A stretch of 64,000 nucleotides of DNA from Nocardia yamanashiensis NBRC 100130 (GTDB taxonomy: Bacteria; Actinomycetota; Actinomycetes; Mycobacteriales; Mycobacteriaceae): NCBI RefSeq assembly GCF_001613325.1, contig NZ_BDCD01000006.1, positions 62,001 through 126,000 of the forward strand, written 5' to 3'. Shown piece after piece: positions 21,061 to 30,502 of this stretch. Made by a program: the position numbers and the translations under genes. The notes beneath the pieces were generated by a model. The model searched no databases, was not told where the DNA came from, and saw only the letters and a list, made by a program, of their open reading frames with translations. Each line of letters begins with the position of its first letter. Positions within the stretch are counted from its first letter, which is position 1.

Positions 21061-21182
21061 GCAAAACCCCCGAGCAGTTCGAATACCTACCGGAAGACAC
21101 AGTAGCGCAGCGGGATCCGGCAAGGACCGCCAATGCTCTTGAACGTGTATAGGTTTCAGCAAACGTGACACCGGCTCGAGCT

Positions 21183-21785
21183 CTACAACAAAGCCGCGTC
21201 GAGCAACGCGATAGTCCTCGCATTGCTCTCGTGCAGGATGGCGGTGATGCCCACCGATTCCGCTCCGGTCACCGCCATCTCGGAGTCGTCGACGAATACC
21301 GTCTCGCCGGCATCGACACCGAGTCGCTGGCACGCGAGCAGATAGATCCGCGGATCCGGCTTGGCCATCCCGACCTCGTGGGAGTACACGATGTCATCGA
21401 CAAGGTCTTCGAAACCATAAGCGGCACTTTCACGTTCACGCGCTCCGACGAAACTGTTGCTCAACAGCCCCGTCCGGAATCGAGGCCGCAATCCGGCCAG
21501 GTAGTCGATAAGTTCGAAGTTCGCGACACCGAGGTACTGCTGCCACATATCCGCCATCACCGCATCCGCGATCCGATCGTCAACCGACAATCCGGTGCGG
21601 ATCGCCTCCCGCACTTGGGATTCGGTGACGGTGCCGCGCTCACCTTCGGCCCAGATCTCGAACAGCTCCGGTGCGACGTCCTCGAACGTCAACCCCAATC
21701 GGTCCAGCCAATCCGCGATGAACGTCATTTCCGAGTTCACCTCGAGGACTCCACCGATGTCGAAAATGACCGCCCGCACCCCCAT
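21183..21785 (-). CDS. HAD-family hydrolase, subfamily IA
   Basis: 200 residues. Motif I is VIFDIGGVLE, motif II LLSNS, motif III KPDPRIYLLAC and motif IV TVFVDDSEMAV, all in order, with an alpha-helical cap between I and II. Enzymes of this type are phosphatases or dehalogenases acting through the first aspartate. The second aspartate of motif I is glycine, as in several IA members of the YihX type. TAGGCT ends 6 bases before the ATG at 21785, so the mRNA is probably leaderless. Substrate unknown. Confidence 0.85.
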   Translation of the reverse strand: MGVRAVIFDIGGVLEVNSEMTFIADWLDRLGLTFEDVAPELFEIWAEGERGTVTESQVREAIRTGLSVDDRIADAVMADMWQQYLGVANFELIDYLAGLRPRFRTGLLSNSFVGARERESAAYGFEDLVDDIVYSHEVGMAKPDPRIYLLACQRLGVDAGETVFVDDSEMAVTGAESVGITAILHESNARTIALLDAALL

Positions 21786-21879
21786 GGCTCGAGCCTACCG
21801 GTGCTCTGGTCGGCTGGATCCGCGCGCCAACCTCTCAAGCCCCCTCGGACCGGTTCCATCGCAACGCCGAACAGCTGAC

Positions 21880-22653
21880 TCAACCTGCGAAGGCCCGTTG
21901 GACGGTATCGGGGGCGATGAGGTGGATCGCATCATCGATGATGTCGGTGAACGCGTAACCTTCCGCCCACACCTCGACGATGGCGGCGAACGGGTTCCCG
22001 AGTTCGGTGAAGGATCGCCCGGCCACCTGCGGACGGTCCACTGTCGACGGCACCGTCAGGTCCTGTTCGCTTGCACGACGCCAGGCCGTGTCCAGATTCA
22101 GATGCCACAGTGCACGTTTGACGAACGCGTCGTGCTGGTCAGGGCGTAAGACGTTGGGGCCCTGCACATGACCGAGGTTGCGGTGATCGGAGAACAGCCG
22201 CCGAATCACTTCAGCGCGCGGATGTGGCATGGTCGCGCGCATCGGAGCGGGCAACGGGCCGCCGACGCGCCACACGATGTGATCGGTGCCCGGCACACCC
22301 CAGCCAGCGAGATGTTCGACCGCGAGACGCGCGGCCGCTTCAGCGCGGGCAACTCCCTCCGGATCCTGGGCCAGCACCATCGCCACCGATACCGGCGGCT
22401 CGTCAGTGATCACGGTCTGCGCGGCGATCGAACCGATGGCCCCGCAGTCCCCGCAGGTCCAGGCGTCCCCCTCCCACTCCATGTCCGAGTCGTAACCGCC
22501 GACAGTTCCCCTCCCGTTGCAGCGCGGGCATGCAACCAGCTCGGTGGTCCGGAATCTGCGGCGCGGATCGGGTGTGAGAGTGGCCGGGTTGTCGGCCCGC
22601 TTCGGACGCATCACACGTTTGGACAACCACTCGTATTCCACAGTCGCGCTCAC
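21880..22653 (-). CDS. Hypothetical protein with an internal zinc ribbon
   Basis: 257 residues. A double CxxC (CPRCNGRGT near 42 and CGDCGAIGS near 67) forms a DnaJ-like zinc ribbon. The rest is mostly helical and soluble, with no known catalytic motif. The start is GTG at 22653. It could be an adaptor or a DNA- or protein-binding protein; no family is recognised. Confidence 0.7.
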   Translation of the reverse strand: MSATVEYEWLSKRVMRPKRADNPATLTPDPRRRFRTTELVACPRCNGRGTVGGYDSDMEWEGDAWTCGDCGAIGSIAAQTVITDEPPVSVAMVLAQDPEGVARAEAAARLAVEHLAGWGVPGTDHIVWRVGGPLPAPMRATMPHPRAEVIRRLFSDHRNLGHVQGPNVLRPDQHDAFVKRALWHLNLDTAWRRASEQDLTVPSTVDRPQVAGRSFTELGNPFAAIVEVWAEGYAFTDIIDDAIHLIAPDTVQRAFAG

Positions 22654-22848
22654 GCCGTCCCCCGATCTTCGAACCGCCGGTGACCTGTTCGATCACCTGC
22701 ACACCCTGCGCCGAGCCTGTCACGGGCGGTTCGGCGGCACAATCGAATTCGAGTCGCGGCCAGACATACCCGTCGACGTCCCCGATCTGTTTATAGGGAC
22801 GGGCATCCGGAGACGCCCTGGTCGCTACGCGGCTTTACTATCCCTGGA

Positions 22849-24768
22849 ATGGGCGACACCGCAAACGACCTCATCTGGTCTGAGCTGGAACACAATTACG
22901 GTGACGCCTCGGACATGCCGGGCCTGCTGAGGGAGTGCGCCGACCCTGACGGCGACACGGCGTTGCACGCGCTTGCCGACGTGTCCAACAAGCTCTATCA
23001 CCAGGGCGGCTGGGTCTGCTCGGCAGCGTCGGCCGCGCTTCCGCTGCTGGCCGAGCTCGCCTCCGATCCTGCTGTGCACCATCGGCACGAGGTGGTGGAG
23101 TTGATCGGTCTGCTCGCCCGTGAGGCTGTAAAAGTGTCCGGCGAGTTCGTGGACCGCGAGTGGCTGCCCGCGCTGGACGCCGTCAGGCCACAGTTGCTGA
23201 CGCTGCTGGGCGATCCGGACGTGCTCGTGTGTCGCCACGCGACTTTGCTTGTGGCGGAGGGCATCCGGCACCCGGACTCAGTGGCGGCGCTGCGCCGTCG
23301 TTGGGCGGTCGAGGTCGACCGGGCCACCCGAACCGATCTCGTGCTGGCGTTCGGCGCCGCCTGCACGTGGGCCTCGGACGCGGCGCTGCGGGCCGAGCTG
23401 GTCGCGCTGCTGGCTGATGACGATCTTCAATTGCGCCTTGCCGCTGTGCACGCGTTGGCCGGGTCCGACCCGATGGTCGCGGCACGTCAGGTCAGCACAT
23501 TGGTGGAGGCGGTGCTGGACTCCGGCTCCGCGTTGTGGCCGGAGTCCGCGTGGATCGGCGGCACACCCGCCACGATCGTGCACGCCACCGGCGCGCTGCT
23601 TACCGCCGATCCGGTCGCGGCTGCCGTTTTCGCCGTCGGCGCAGCCCGCGACGACAATCCGCAACGCCGGGTGGCCGCCCTCGGGCACACCCAGCAGGTG
23701 CTCTCGCAGTGGCGTACCACCACCGACGACCTGCTGCCGTTGCTGACCAGGAGTCTCGGCGATGATGCGCCAGAGGTCCGCTACCGTGCGGCGGCGCTGC
23801 TCGCGTGCCTGGGCCCGGACGCCGCGGCACAGGTTGACCAATTGCTCACCCGCACCACCGATTCGGCGCCACGGGACTCTTCCGATCCGAGCACCGTCGG
23901 CGACGCGGCGGTGTGGGCGCTGGCCCGGCAGAACCATCCGGGTTGTCTGCCCGGTCTGCTGGAACGATTGTCCGGCGATCGGCTGGGGTTCGACACCAGG
24001 CTTGTTCACTTCGGACGGGACATGCCAAGGATGGTTCAGCCGGCCATCTGCGAGGTGCTGATCCCACTGGTTGACCATGTCGAGGTGCTGCTCGGCCCGC
24101 TCGCTGCCCGACGAGACCTCGCCTCGAACCTGTGCCGGGTGGTCCAGGCCTGGGGACCCTCCGCGGCTTCCGCTTTGCCCGCCGTCGTGGACGCGGCAGC
24201 CGACGGGAAGCTTCTCGCCGTGGCCGCGATGGCGATGGGAGCCATCGGCCCGGCGGCCGCGGACGCCGCGCGCATGTTGCCTCGTGAGGTGGATCTGCCG
24301 GCGGTGGCGTGGGCGCTGTGGCGCACCGGCGCCGACCCCGAACTCGGCCTTACTTCGTTGATCCACCGTCTGACCCGAACGGAGCCCCGGCACAACGTCA
24401 TTGCGTTGGTCGCCGACCTCGGCCCTGACGCCGCCGCGTGTGCCGACACACTCCGCACCTTGACCAGCTCTGCTGACGAGTGGACACGGGTCGAGGCCGC
24501 CCACGCGCTATGGCGGATCACCGGCGACCCGACCGAACCCGCCGCCGTTCTCACCGAGTTGTCACAGCCCCTGGCACAGGGCGACTGCCTACCCGCCCGC
24601 ATTGCCGCCCTGTGTCACCTGGCCGGCATGGGCGAGGTCGACGATCGCACCCGTTCGCTGGCCCGGGCCATCGGCGAAAACCCGCGGCGGATCGCATATT
24701 TCGGAGGATGGCGCGCGTTCACCGAGGACGAGCGAATCAGGACCGCTGCGTCCGCGCTGCTGCGCTGA
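22849..24768 (+). CDS. HEAT-repeat protein
   Basis: 639 residues made largely of helical repeats rich in leucine, alanine, arginine and aspartate. Repeat units such as VRYRAAALLACLGPDAAAQ, DEWTRVEAAHALWRITGDP and LAVAAMAMGAIGPAAADAAR recur at about 35-45 residue spacing. HEAT solenoids act as scaffolds for protein-protein contact. TACTAT at 22836-22841 stands 7 bases before the ATG, indicating a leaderless start. No enzyme domain is attached, and partners are unknown. Confidence 0.8.
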   Translation: MGDTANDLIWSELEHNYGDASDMPGLLRECADPDGDTALHALADVSNKLYHQGGWVCSAASAALPLLAELASDPAVHHRHEVVELIGLLAREAVKVSGEFVDREWLPALDAVRPQLLTLLGDPDVLVCRHATLLVAEGIRHPDSVAALRRRWAVEVDRATRTDLVLAFGAACTWASDAALRAELVALLADDDLQLRLAAVHALAGSDPMVAARQVSTLVEAVLDSGSALWPESAWIGGTPATIVHATGALLTADPVAAAVFAVGAARDDNPQRRVAALGHTQQVLSQWRTTTDDLLPLLTRSLGDDAPEVRYRAAALLACLGPDAAAQVDQLLTRTTDSAPRDSSDPSTVGDAAVWALARQNHPGCLPGLLERLSGDRLGFDTRLVHFGRDMPRMVQPAICEVLIPLVDHVEVLLGPLAARRDLASNLCRVVQAWGPSAASALPAVVDAAADGKLLAVAAMAMGAIGPAAADAARMLPREVDLPAVAWALWRTGADPELGLTSLIHRLTRTEPRHNVIALVADLGPDAAACADTLRTLTSSADEWTRVEAAHALWRITGDPTEPAAVLTELSQPLAQGDCLPARIAALCHLAGMGEVDDRTRSLARAIGENPRRIAYFGGWRAFTEDERIRTAASALLR

Positions 24769-24800
24769 CCAGCGACCATGCCGCGTCGGCGGTCAGCCTG

Positions 24801-25436
24801 CTATCGCCCCGGCGGGGTCATGGTGAGCGCTTCGGGCACGACCGCGAATACGGCGTGCAATCCGGAGGTGAGGGTGCCGGAGTGTCGGGGCCGGCTGTGG
24901 CTCCAGGTGTCGAGGGCGCGGTGGAACGCGGCGATGAGGATGTCCAGGATCAGGCGTGGGCGTGGGTCGGTGGTGGGGTCGAGGTCGAAACGTTCGGCCA
25001 GGATGGCCAGGGCTTGTTGGATGGTCGTGTCGCAGAACTGCAGATTGTGTGCGCCCATGGCGGGGGTGGTGCGGGCGAGGTGGTGGCTGCGCGCGGCGCG
25101 GTCGGCCCAGCCGTCGGTCGGCATCTTCTCGACTGCGGCCAGGAGGGTGTCCTGAAGTGTCAGTAGGAGCGGCCCGGGTTCGGTGGGCCGGTCTGCCAGC
25201 TCGGTGAGGAAGACCGTCCAAAGGTCTTGCAGGGGCGCCATGGCGACGTCTTCTTTGCTGGTGAAGGTGCGGAAGAACGTGCGCTTGGATACCTCGACGG
25301 TGTCGCAGAGCTCATCGAGGGTGGTGTGGTCGAACCCGCGGTCGGTGAACAAATCCAAGGCGGTGTCGATGAGCGCTTGCCGAGTGCGTTGTTTCTTGCG
25401 CTCGCGCAGGGGCAGCTGGTCGGTCGCGTCAGCCAT
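24801..25436 (-). CDS. TetR family transcriptional regulator
   Basis: 211 residues starting [20 protein letters not shown]. The helix-turn-helix ([27 protein letters not shown] in two parts) is at about 35-65, with a helical ligand-binding domain after it. The start at 25436 has AGGGTG at suitable distance; an alternative ATG at 25442 is too close to that site. It is divergent from the oxidoreductase at 25567. A near-perfect 15-bp palindrome in that gene's promoter is the likely operator. Confidence 0.88.
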   Translation of the reverse strand: MADATDQLPLRERKKQRTRQALIDTALDLFTDRGFDHTTLDELCDTVEVSKRTFFRTFTSKEDVAMAPLQDLWTVFLTELADRPTEPGPLLLTLQDTLLAAVEKMPTDGWADRAARSHHLARTTPAMGAHNLQFCDTTIQQALAILAERFDLDPTTDPRPRLILDILIAAFHRALDTWSHSRPRHSGTLTSGLHAVFAVVPEALTMTPPGR

Positions 25437-25473
25437 GGTCATCACCCTAGCGCCCATGAGCAGCTTTTGCCCA

Positions 25474-25503
25474 TTGACAGCGTTTGCCACTGAGTGGCAC
25501 ATT
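25474..25503 (+). promoter_or_regulatory. Promoter of the oxidoreductase gene with a palindromic operator in its spacer
   Basis: TTGACA at 25474-25479 is followed after 17-18 bases by a weak -10 (GCACAT/CACATT). The spacer holds TGCCACTGAGTGGCA at 25485-25499, 7-bp arms around one base. A repressor bound there would block RNA polymerase. The divergent TetR is the natural candidate. Confidence 0.65.
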
Positions 25504-25566
25504 GTCTTCGCGGTCGGCATCGCGACCGCACCCGGAGGGGTATCCACCGTTGAAAGGCGTTGTCGC

Positions 25567-26496
25567 ATGCGCGCATTGGTTGTCGATCGTTCCGTTCCCT
25601 CGGGTCTGCGGATCGGTGAGGTTCCGGATCCGGATCCAGCTCCGAACCAGGCGCTGGTGCGGGTGACGGCGACCTCGCTCAATGACGGTGAGATCCGGTT
25701 CGTTCTCGCCGACGCCGCCGACGGAGCGGTACTGGGCTGGGACGCGGCCGGGATCGTGGAGCGGGCCGCGGCCGATGGTTCCGGTCCGGCGGCCGGCACG
25801 CCGGTGATCACTCTGGGCGCCGCCGGGGCGTGGGCGCAGTTGCGCGCGGTTGACACGGGCCTGCTCGGAATCGCCCCTGCCGGTGCGGATCTGGGAACGC
25901 TCGCCACGATCCCCGTCGCGGGCACGACGGCGCTGCGCGCGCTGCACCGGCTCGGTCCGATCGTGGGCCGGCGGGTGCTGGTGACCGGCGCGACCGGCGG
26001 TGTCGGCCGGTATGCGGTGCAGCTCGCGCGCATGGGCGGCGCGCACGTCGTGGCCGCGACCGGGGATCCGTCCCGTCACGGCGACCAACTGCGAGCGCTG
26101 GGCGCCAACGAAGTGGTGACCGATCCGTCGGCCCTACGCGATCCCGTGGACGGAGTGGTGGATCTGATCGGGGGCCGCCAGCTCGTGGACGCCTATCAGC
26201 GGTTGAGCGAAGGCGGCACGCTGGTTGCCGTCGGTCACGCCGCCGGGCAGGACGAAAGATTCGAGTTCGGAGCATTTTTCGGTGATCAGGGCCGTCACGA
26301 TCGCTCGATCGCGACGTTCTTCCTCCTGTCGTGCCCGAACCTGGGCCCGGATCTGAGCTGGCTGGCAGAACAGGTGACCGCAGGGACCCTGGACGCCGGC
26401 GTCGCCTGGCGGGGAGATTGGGACCGAGTTGGGGAAGCTACCGAGGTATTGCTGGCCCGCCGATTGCACGGCAAAGCAGTCCTGGACCTACGGTGA
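25567..26496 (+). CDS. MDR-type NADP-dependent oxidoreductase (quinone-reductase-like)
   Basis: 309 residues. An N-terminal GroES-like domain ([20 protein letters not shown]) is followed by a Rossmann domain with [20 protein letters not shown] near 140. It lacks the cysteine-rich structural zinc loop and the catalytic zinc ligands, so it belongs with zinc-free quinone reductase/enoyl reductase relatives. It should transfer hydride from NAD(P)H to a quinone- or enone-type substrate. It is controlled by the divergent TetR through the operator at 25485. Confidence 0.88.
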   Translation: MRALVVDRSVPSGLRIGEVPDPDPAPNQALVRVTATSLNDGEIRFVLADAADGAVLGWDAAGIVERAAADGSGPAAGTPVITLGAAGAWAQLRAVDTGLLGIAPAGADLGTLATIPVAGTTALRALHRLGPIVGRRVLVTGATGGVGRYAVQLARMGGAHVVAATGDPSRHGDQLRALGANEVVTDPSALRDPVDGVVDLIGGRQLVDAYQRLSEGGTLVAVGHAAGQDERFEFGAFFGDQGRHDRSIATFFLLSCPNLGPDLSWLAEQVTAGTLDAGVAWRGDWDRVGEATEVLLARRLHGKAVLDLR

Positions 26497-26582
26497 GACA
26501 AGAACTTTGCGGCGAGCGTGCTCCGTCGAATCTGTCGGCGCCCCACAGTCGGCTCGCTGCCGAACCACCTGGATCACGATCC

Positions 26583-26864
26583 TCATCGCCGGTGCCGCGC
26601 GAATCTGACGAGCCCGTAGACGGCCATGGCGGCCAGCCACAACGCAGCCCCTGACCCTACGGTGACGACCGACCCCCACAACACGATGAACGGCCCGTAA
26701 GTCCACACTCGGGCCCAATACCCGCACGGACCGACATCCTCGGGGATGCTGGCGCATTCGGGGTGACCGATGGTCGCGAAGGCCAACGCCGCCAGCACCG
26801 GAATGACAACGGCCACAGCGAGCATGACCACGAAGCTTCCGACGATGCGGTTGGCAGGCTGCAT
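26583..26864 (-). CDS. Small two-helix membrane protein
   Basis: 93 residues from the ATG at 26864, with CATAAT 6 bases upstream (leaderless pattern). Two transmembrane helices (VGSFVVMLAVAVVIPVLAAL and FIVLWGSVVTVGSGAALWLA) flank an external loop containing two cysteines (PECAS and GPCGYW), possibly a disulfide. A short arginine-rich cytosolic end follows. Function unknown. Confidence 0.68.
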   Translation of the reverse strand: MQPANRIVGSFVVMLAVAVVIPVLAALAFATIGHPECASIPEDVGPCGYWARVWTYGPFIVLWGSVVTVGSGAALWLAAMAVYGLVRFARHRR

Positions 26865-26962
26865 CCGGCCATTATGGTGTCGTCGTGATCGCCGCGGTCG
26901 CCCCGATTTCCGGGGTGGTGGAGAAACCTTCACGAAAAGCCAGCGGGACTGTTTTCGAAGGC

Positions 26963-27577
26963 TCACCCCGCCGCCGGACCGACCCTCACGGATGGATTCA
27001 CGGTGATCACCGTCCGATCATCGTGGGGCGCAGTGACATCGAGGCCGTTGCTCCGCAGCACCTCGATGACCTCGTCGAGGTGCTCGGGGCTGTACCAGCC
27101 GATCACCAGCGGGCGCAGCAGGGTGTGCCAGCGGTGGCGGCGTTCATCGCGCATCAGCGTCCGGGCCGAGGAGTAGTTGTCCCCGATCTCCTGCCATGCT
27201 TCGAACAGCGCACGATAGTCGTCATGCAGGGCATCGTGGTCGTAGTCGCCGCGTTCCACCCCGGCGAGCGTCTCGGCATGGAATTCCGGGTCGATTCCCG
27301 CCGCCGCCATCAATCGCGGCTTCATGTCCTCGATCTCGCGCCGGATCGACTCGGGCACAGGCTGTTCGGCGACACCCCACCCCTCCTCCGCGAAGAACGC
27401 GTCGGCGTAGGCCTGCGCATAGCTGTAGAGGAATCCCTTTGGCCCGCGCGGGGTTTCATCCACCGCGTCCCGCTTGGTGAAGCACCGCCACGCAAGAGCG
27501 AAATCGGCCCCGAACCCGCGCTCGCTCAATTCGGCGAACGCGGCCTCGAGCCGCTCGAGATCTGTCCGCTGTTCCAT
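26963..27577 (-). CDS. Hypothetical cytosolic protein, 204 residues
   Basis: Starts MEQRTDLERLEAAFAELSER at 27577; upstream in-frame codons look non-coding. Acidic and aromatic, with WRCFTKRDAVDETPRGPKGF near 35 and a helical C-terminal part with HRWHTLLRPLVIGWYSPEHL. The pattern of regulatory-protein-like strands and helices is consistent with immunity- or DUF-type accessory proteins, but no named family is recognised. Confidence 0.65.
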   Translation of the reverse strand: MEQRTDLERLEAAFAELSERGFGADFALAWRCFTKRDAVDETPRGPKGFLYSYAQAYADAFFAEEGWGVAEQPVPESIRREIEDMKPRLMAAAGIDPEFHAETLAGVERGDYDHDALHDDYRALFEAWQEIGDNYSSARTLMRDERRHRWHTLLRPLVIGWYSPEHLDEVIEVLRSNGLDVTAPHDDRTVITVNPSVRVGPAAG

Positions 27578-27685
27578 GCCGATCAGTTTCACCCACGCGG
27601 CTGGATCGAGCAGCAACCGCGTCGCTTCCCCCGGCGTGGATCGATATCATCGCGCTGGTCTGTTCACCGACCCCGATGAGGACAC

Positions 27686-28189
27686 ATGGCGCACGAACTC
27701 GACGCGGTGATAGCGAGATTCGACGTATTGAGCGACCTGGCGCGAGAGCGTTTACTCCCTGTCGTCGCTCTCGAACGAGGATTCGGCCTGGTGCCACTGG
27801 TGGCCACGGTGATCAAAAAGCTTGCCGCAGAGCTGGTTTTGCCCGATCGCGGCCGCGCGGTCGTACAGATACACGAGCTGCACCCGCTGTTTCAGAAGTG
27901 GTCGGGCGCGGGCCCAATCGTGTACGCGAGCAACGATGTCCACGCCGGATTCGGATCGCAGTCCGCGATGATCTGGCAAGACCAGCGGGTGGTATTCAGC
28001 CAGACGGGGTATCCCTACAGCGGGCCCATCTCCATGGCGCTGCTGCGACTGGGAGTGACAGGGGGAATTCTCGGGTGCGACGAATTCGACATCCTCGGGC
28101 TCGCACGACACCGCTCCACCGCCGGCTGGCTCAACGACGCGACGCCGGGCGGGCAACGCGCTGGCTCACATGACGATCGGGCTCGATGA
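27686..28189 (+). CDS. Hypothetical cytosolic protein, 167 residues
   Basis: Starts MAHELDAVIARFDVLSDLAR. A mixed alpha/beta soluble protein with LVPLVATVIKKLAAELVLPD and a strand-rich middle (GPIVYASNDVHAGFGSQSAM). GAGGA lies upstream of the ATG. No membrane segment or known motif. It is divergent from the 26963 gene, 108 bases apart, and both may be accessory proteins. No function assigned. Confidence 0.62.
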   Translation: MAHELDAVIARFDVLSDLARERLLPVVALERGFGLVPLVATVIKKLAAELVLPDRGRAVVQIHELHPLFQKWSGAGPIVYASNDVHAGFGSQSAMIWQDQRVVFSQTGYPYSGPISMALLRLGVTGGILGCDEFDILGLARHRSTAGWLNDATPGGQRAGSHDDRAR

Positions 28190-28258
28190 CCCGGGCAACC
28201 GCGCAACCGGCTTCTGGCATGCCGAAATCCAACTCTCCCTCCCTCGCGATGCGGTGGC

Positions 28259-29104
28259 TCAGCGGCCCGGCGGTTGGTTGCGAGGATCCAGCCAGTCCGA
28301 CAGCTCGGGAACATCGGTGCGGGCAACGCCGGTGAACTCGGCGGGCCGCTTGGTCAGGAACGCTGTAATGCCTTCGACGAGGTCGGTGCTTCGCAAGGCA
28401 TGCGGAATGGACTTGCGGTCGAAGGCGAAAGCGGCTTCCGGGCTGCCGTACGCCGTCATGGCGGTGAGGCCGCGCCGGATCACCGCGGCGGATGCGGGCG
28501 CGATCTCGGTGGCGAGCTCGCTGGCCAGGGCATAGACCGCGTCCGAGAGCTGTTCCGCGGGATGCAAACTGGTGACCAGTCCGGCCGCCAAAGCCTCCTC
28601 GGCATCGATCAGACGCCCGGTCAGCATCCACTCTTTCGCCTTGGCAAGGCCGACCAATTGCGGGAGATACCAGAGCGATCCGGCTTCCGGCACCAATCCG
28701 CGCCGGCCGAATACGAACCCGAACCGCGCATCGTCGGCTGCGAGCCGGAAATCGGCGGGCAAGGTCATCGTGATCCCGACACCGACGGCCGGCCCCTGCA
28801 ACGCGACGATGACCGGCTTGTTCAGATTCGTCATCGGCCGAGCCACCCGGGTCGCCCACTCGACCCACTCCGGGGCATCCATGTCCTCGTCCGCGCCCTC
28901 GGCCAAATCCATTCCGACACAGAAGTATTTGCCGGTCGCCGCCAGCACCACCACCCGGACCTCATCGTCGGCATCCGCCGCGACGAACGCAGCCCCCAGC
29001 TCATCGGCCATCTCGGCGGTGAACCCGTTACGCGCCTCGGGCCGGTTGAGCGTGATCGTCGCGATGGCGTCGGCCACGGCATAGGTGATCGTCGTGTACG
29101 TCAT
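28259..29104 (-). CDS. Enoyl-CoA hydratase/isomerase family protein
   Basis: 281 residues starting MTYTTITYAVADAIATITLN. The crotonase fold is clear: LNRPEARNGFTAEMADELGA, then the oxyanion-hole segment AATGKYFCVGMDLAEGADED, and VALQGPAVGVGITMTLPADF, FGFVFGRRGLVPEAGSLWYL. The latter glutamate is at the position of a catalytic acid. Likely acts on an acyl-CoA in fatty-acid or related degradation. An 18-bp palindrome sits 33 bases upstream of the start, probably its operator. Confidence 0.9.
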   Translation of the reverse strand: MTYTTITYAVADAIATITLNRPEARNGFTAEMADELGAAFVAADADDEVRVVVLAATGKYFCVGMDLAEGADEDMDAPEWVEWATRVARPMTNLNKPVIVALQGPAVGVGITMTLPADFRLAADDARFGFVFGRRGLVPEAGSLWYLPQLVGLAKAKEWMLTGRLIDAEEALAAGLVTSLHPAEQLSDAVYALASELATEIAPASAAVIRRGLTAMTAYGSPEAAFAFDRKSIPHALRSTDLVEGITAFLTKRPAEFTGVARTDVPELSDWLDPRNQPPGR

Positions 29105-29136
29105 GCGTCGATACGGCCCATCTCTGCAGCGCTGCA

Positions 29137-29154
29137 AGGAAACAGATGTTTCCT
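29137..29154. promoter_or_regulatory. 18-bp palindrome upstream of the enoyl-CoA hydratase gene
   Basis: AGGAAACA and TGTTTCCT (8-bp perfect arms) around GA. It lies between the start at 29104 and the upstream gene, where a repressor site would be expected. Size and symmetry fit a TetR- or GntR-type operator; the regulator is not next to it. Confidence 0.6.
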
Positions 29155-29243
29155 CATGGTCTTCGTTCAACCTATAGCGGAGGGTCGGCAGGCTGTCCAC
29201 CGAACCCGGCCAGCTGTGGGTACCTCAACACGATCGCGCGGGG

Positions 29244-29540
29244 TCAACTGTCGAAACGCAGCACCGAGGGCGTCGTGCCGGGCGCCCACAGCGCGATGAG
29301 CGCGTCGATCAGCGACTGGTGTTCGGCGCCTTCGGCCCGCATGTGCTTGTCGAGCAGATCCTGGCCGGCCCACCGCTCCAGAATCACCAAAGTGTCCGGG
29401 CTGACCATGTTCTGGAGCAGGTCGTACTGCTCGCAACCATCCTCGCGCTCCACGACGGCCTTCAAAGCTTCGAATGCTGCGGCGAAGTCGCCCGCCCGCC
29501 CCGGCGCTACCTGAATCGTGACGATGTGCTGGATCGGCAT
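29244..29540 (-). CDS. Antibiotic biosynthesis monooxygenase (ABM) domain protein
   Basis: 98 residues starting MPIQHIVTIQVAPGRAGDFA. A single ABM ferredoxin-like domain: a first strand, helix DFAAAFEALKAVVEREDGCE, then LLQNMVSPDTLVILERWAG and a helix with HMRAEGAEHQSLIDAL. The family includes small cofactor-free monooxygenases and quinol oxidases, and many unassigned members. GGAGGA lies about 13 bases upstream. Substrate unknown. Confidence 0.85.
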   Translation of the reverse strand: MPIQHIVTIQVAPGRAGDFAAAFEALKAVVEREDGCEQYDLLQNMVSPDTLVILERWAGQDLLDKHMRAEGAEHQSLIDALIALWAPGTTPSVLRFDS

Positions 29541-29784
29541 GAACCATCGCTCCTCCCAACAGATTCCACCACGGTGCTCCGCGGCGACGGCCGCGCAGGG
29601 CTCGCCGAAGTCCAGCCGCCGTGGGTGAATCTCGCGTCCGGCTGCCGCACCAATCGTCTGCTTGAACGTCGCCCGCATCGAATGGTTTGTGCCCGTTGCG
29701 ATTCCACGTGCCGCAGTCTTCCTGCGAGATCAGCGGCGGCCAGAGCATCGTACGTCCGTTGGCCGGTGCAAACGGCGGGGACAT

Positions 29785-30174
29785 GTGACGATGATCGTTG
29801 TGCCCCTCCTGCGGTTATCGAGTTACGTTTTTGTCTTCTTGCTCTTGAAAGCGTGGCTCGGCGGGTGGATTGCGATCGTTCCGACCGTGATCATCTGCGA
29901 GGTGCTGAGTTTTCTCACTCTCAGGCTCGCTTACGCCTTCTATCTCGATAGCGTCATGGTCGCCCGGATTCCGGGGCATCGTCTCAGAGTGGGGGGACTC
30001 GTTTTCTGTGTGGCCGTTCATGCGTCGTTGGCGGGCCGCACCGCGAACGTGTACTCCGACAGTCGAGCATGGCTCATCGGCGCAGTGATCGCGGGCGCTG
30101 CCGTGGGGCTGGTCGGATTCGTGCGGACTGCGGGCAGAATCCTGGCGATGTCCGGCATCGGCGAGCCCTATTGA
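29785..30174 (+). CDS. Multi-helix membrane protein of unknown function
   Basis: 129 residues, start taken at GTG 29785 (ATG at 29791 is the alternative). Four hydrophobic segments: VVPLLRLSSYVFVFLLLKAW, WIAIVPTVIICEVLSFLTLR, RVGGLVFCVAVHASLAG and WLIGAVIAGAAVGLVGFVRT. No known family. It may be in an operon with nothing; the next gene starts 329 bases on. Confidence 0.68.
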   Translation: MTMIVVPLLRLSSYVFVFLLLKAWLGGWIAIVPTVIICEVLSFLTLRLAYAFYLDSVMVARIPGHRLRVGGLVFCVAVHASLAGRTANVYSDSRAWLIGAVIAGAAVGLVGFVRTAGRILAMSGIGEPY

Positions 30175-30502
30175 TCAATGGCACGCCGATCCGGCAACCG
30201 GCGGCTGGCCGATTATTCGCTGTCGGTAGGATCTGTAAGCGAGCGCGCGCAATACGCGAGTTCAGTGATCTTCTTCAGCGGAATCGAGGTGGTGACTTAT
30301 ATCCCAGGCCATGTAGCCGTCCGTGTTCCCCCATGTCCCGATCACGCGGACATGTACGGGGCGGACGTCGCACTGGCCTGAGTTGCGTCACCTACCCTGC
30401 AGTACTCCCGGGTGCAGCTCTGCCGTCTGCCCCGGGTTTCGTGTCTTCCGACCTTGGCGCATTCGACGGCGAGCTCCCTCGATTTCCGAACAGGAGCCCA
30501 CC
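30175..30502. other. Intergenic region before the MFS gene
   Basis: About 328 bases. It contains an inverted repeat at 30332-30354 (CATGTCC and GGACATG, 9-base loop), which may be an operator or leader hairpin. A small open frame at 30178-30381 looks non-coding. The MFS gene's ribosome binding site (CAGGAG) ends the region. Confidence 0.5.
30332..30354. promoter_or_regulatory. Inverted repeat upstream of the MFS exporter
   Basis: Perfect 7-bp arms CATGTCC/GGACATG separated by 9 bases, 149 bases before the exporter start. Possibly a regulator site; efflux genes are often repressor-controlled. No regulator is adjacent. Confidence 0.35.

Noticed and set aside
30178..30381. Small plus-strand frame before the MFS gene
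   Set aside because: No ribosome binding site, no family-like sequence, and it overlaps an inverted repeat.
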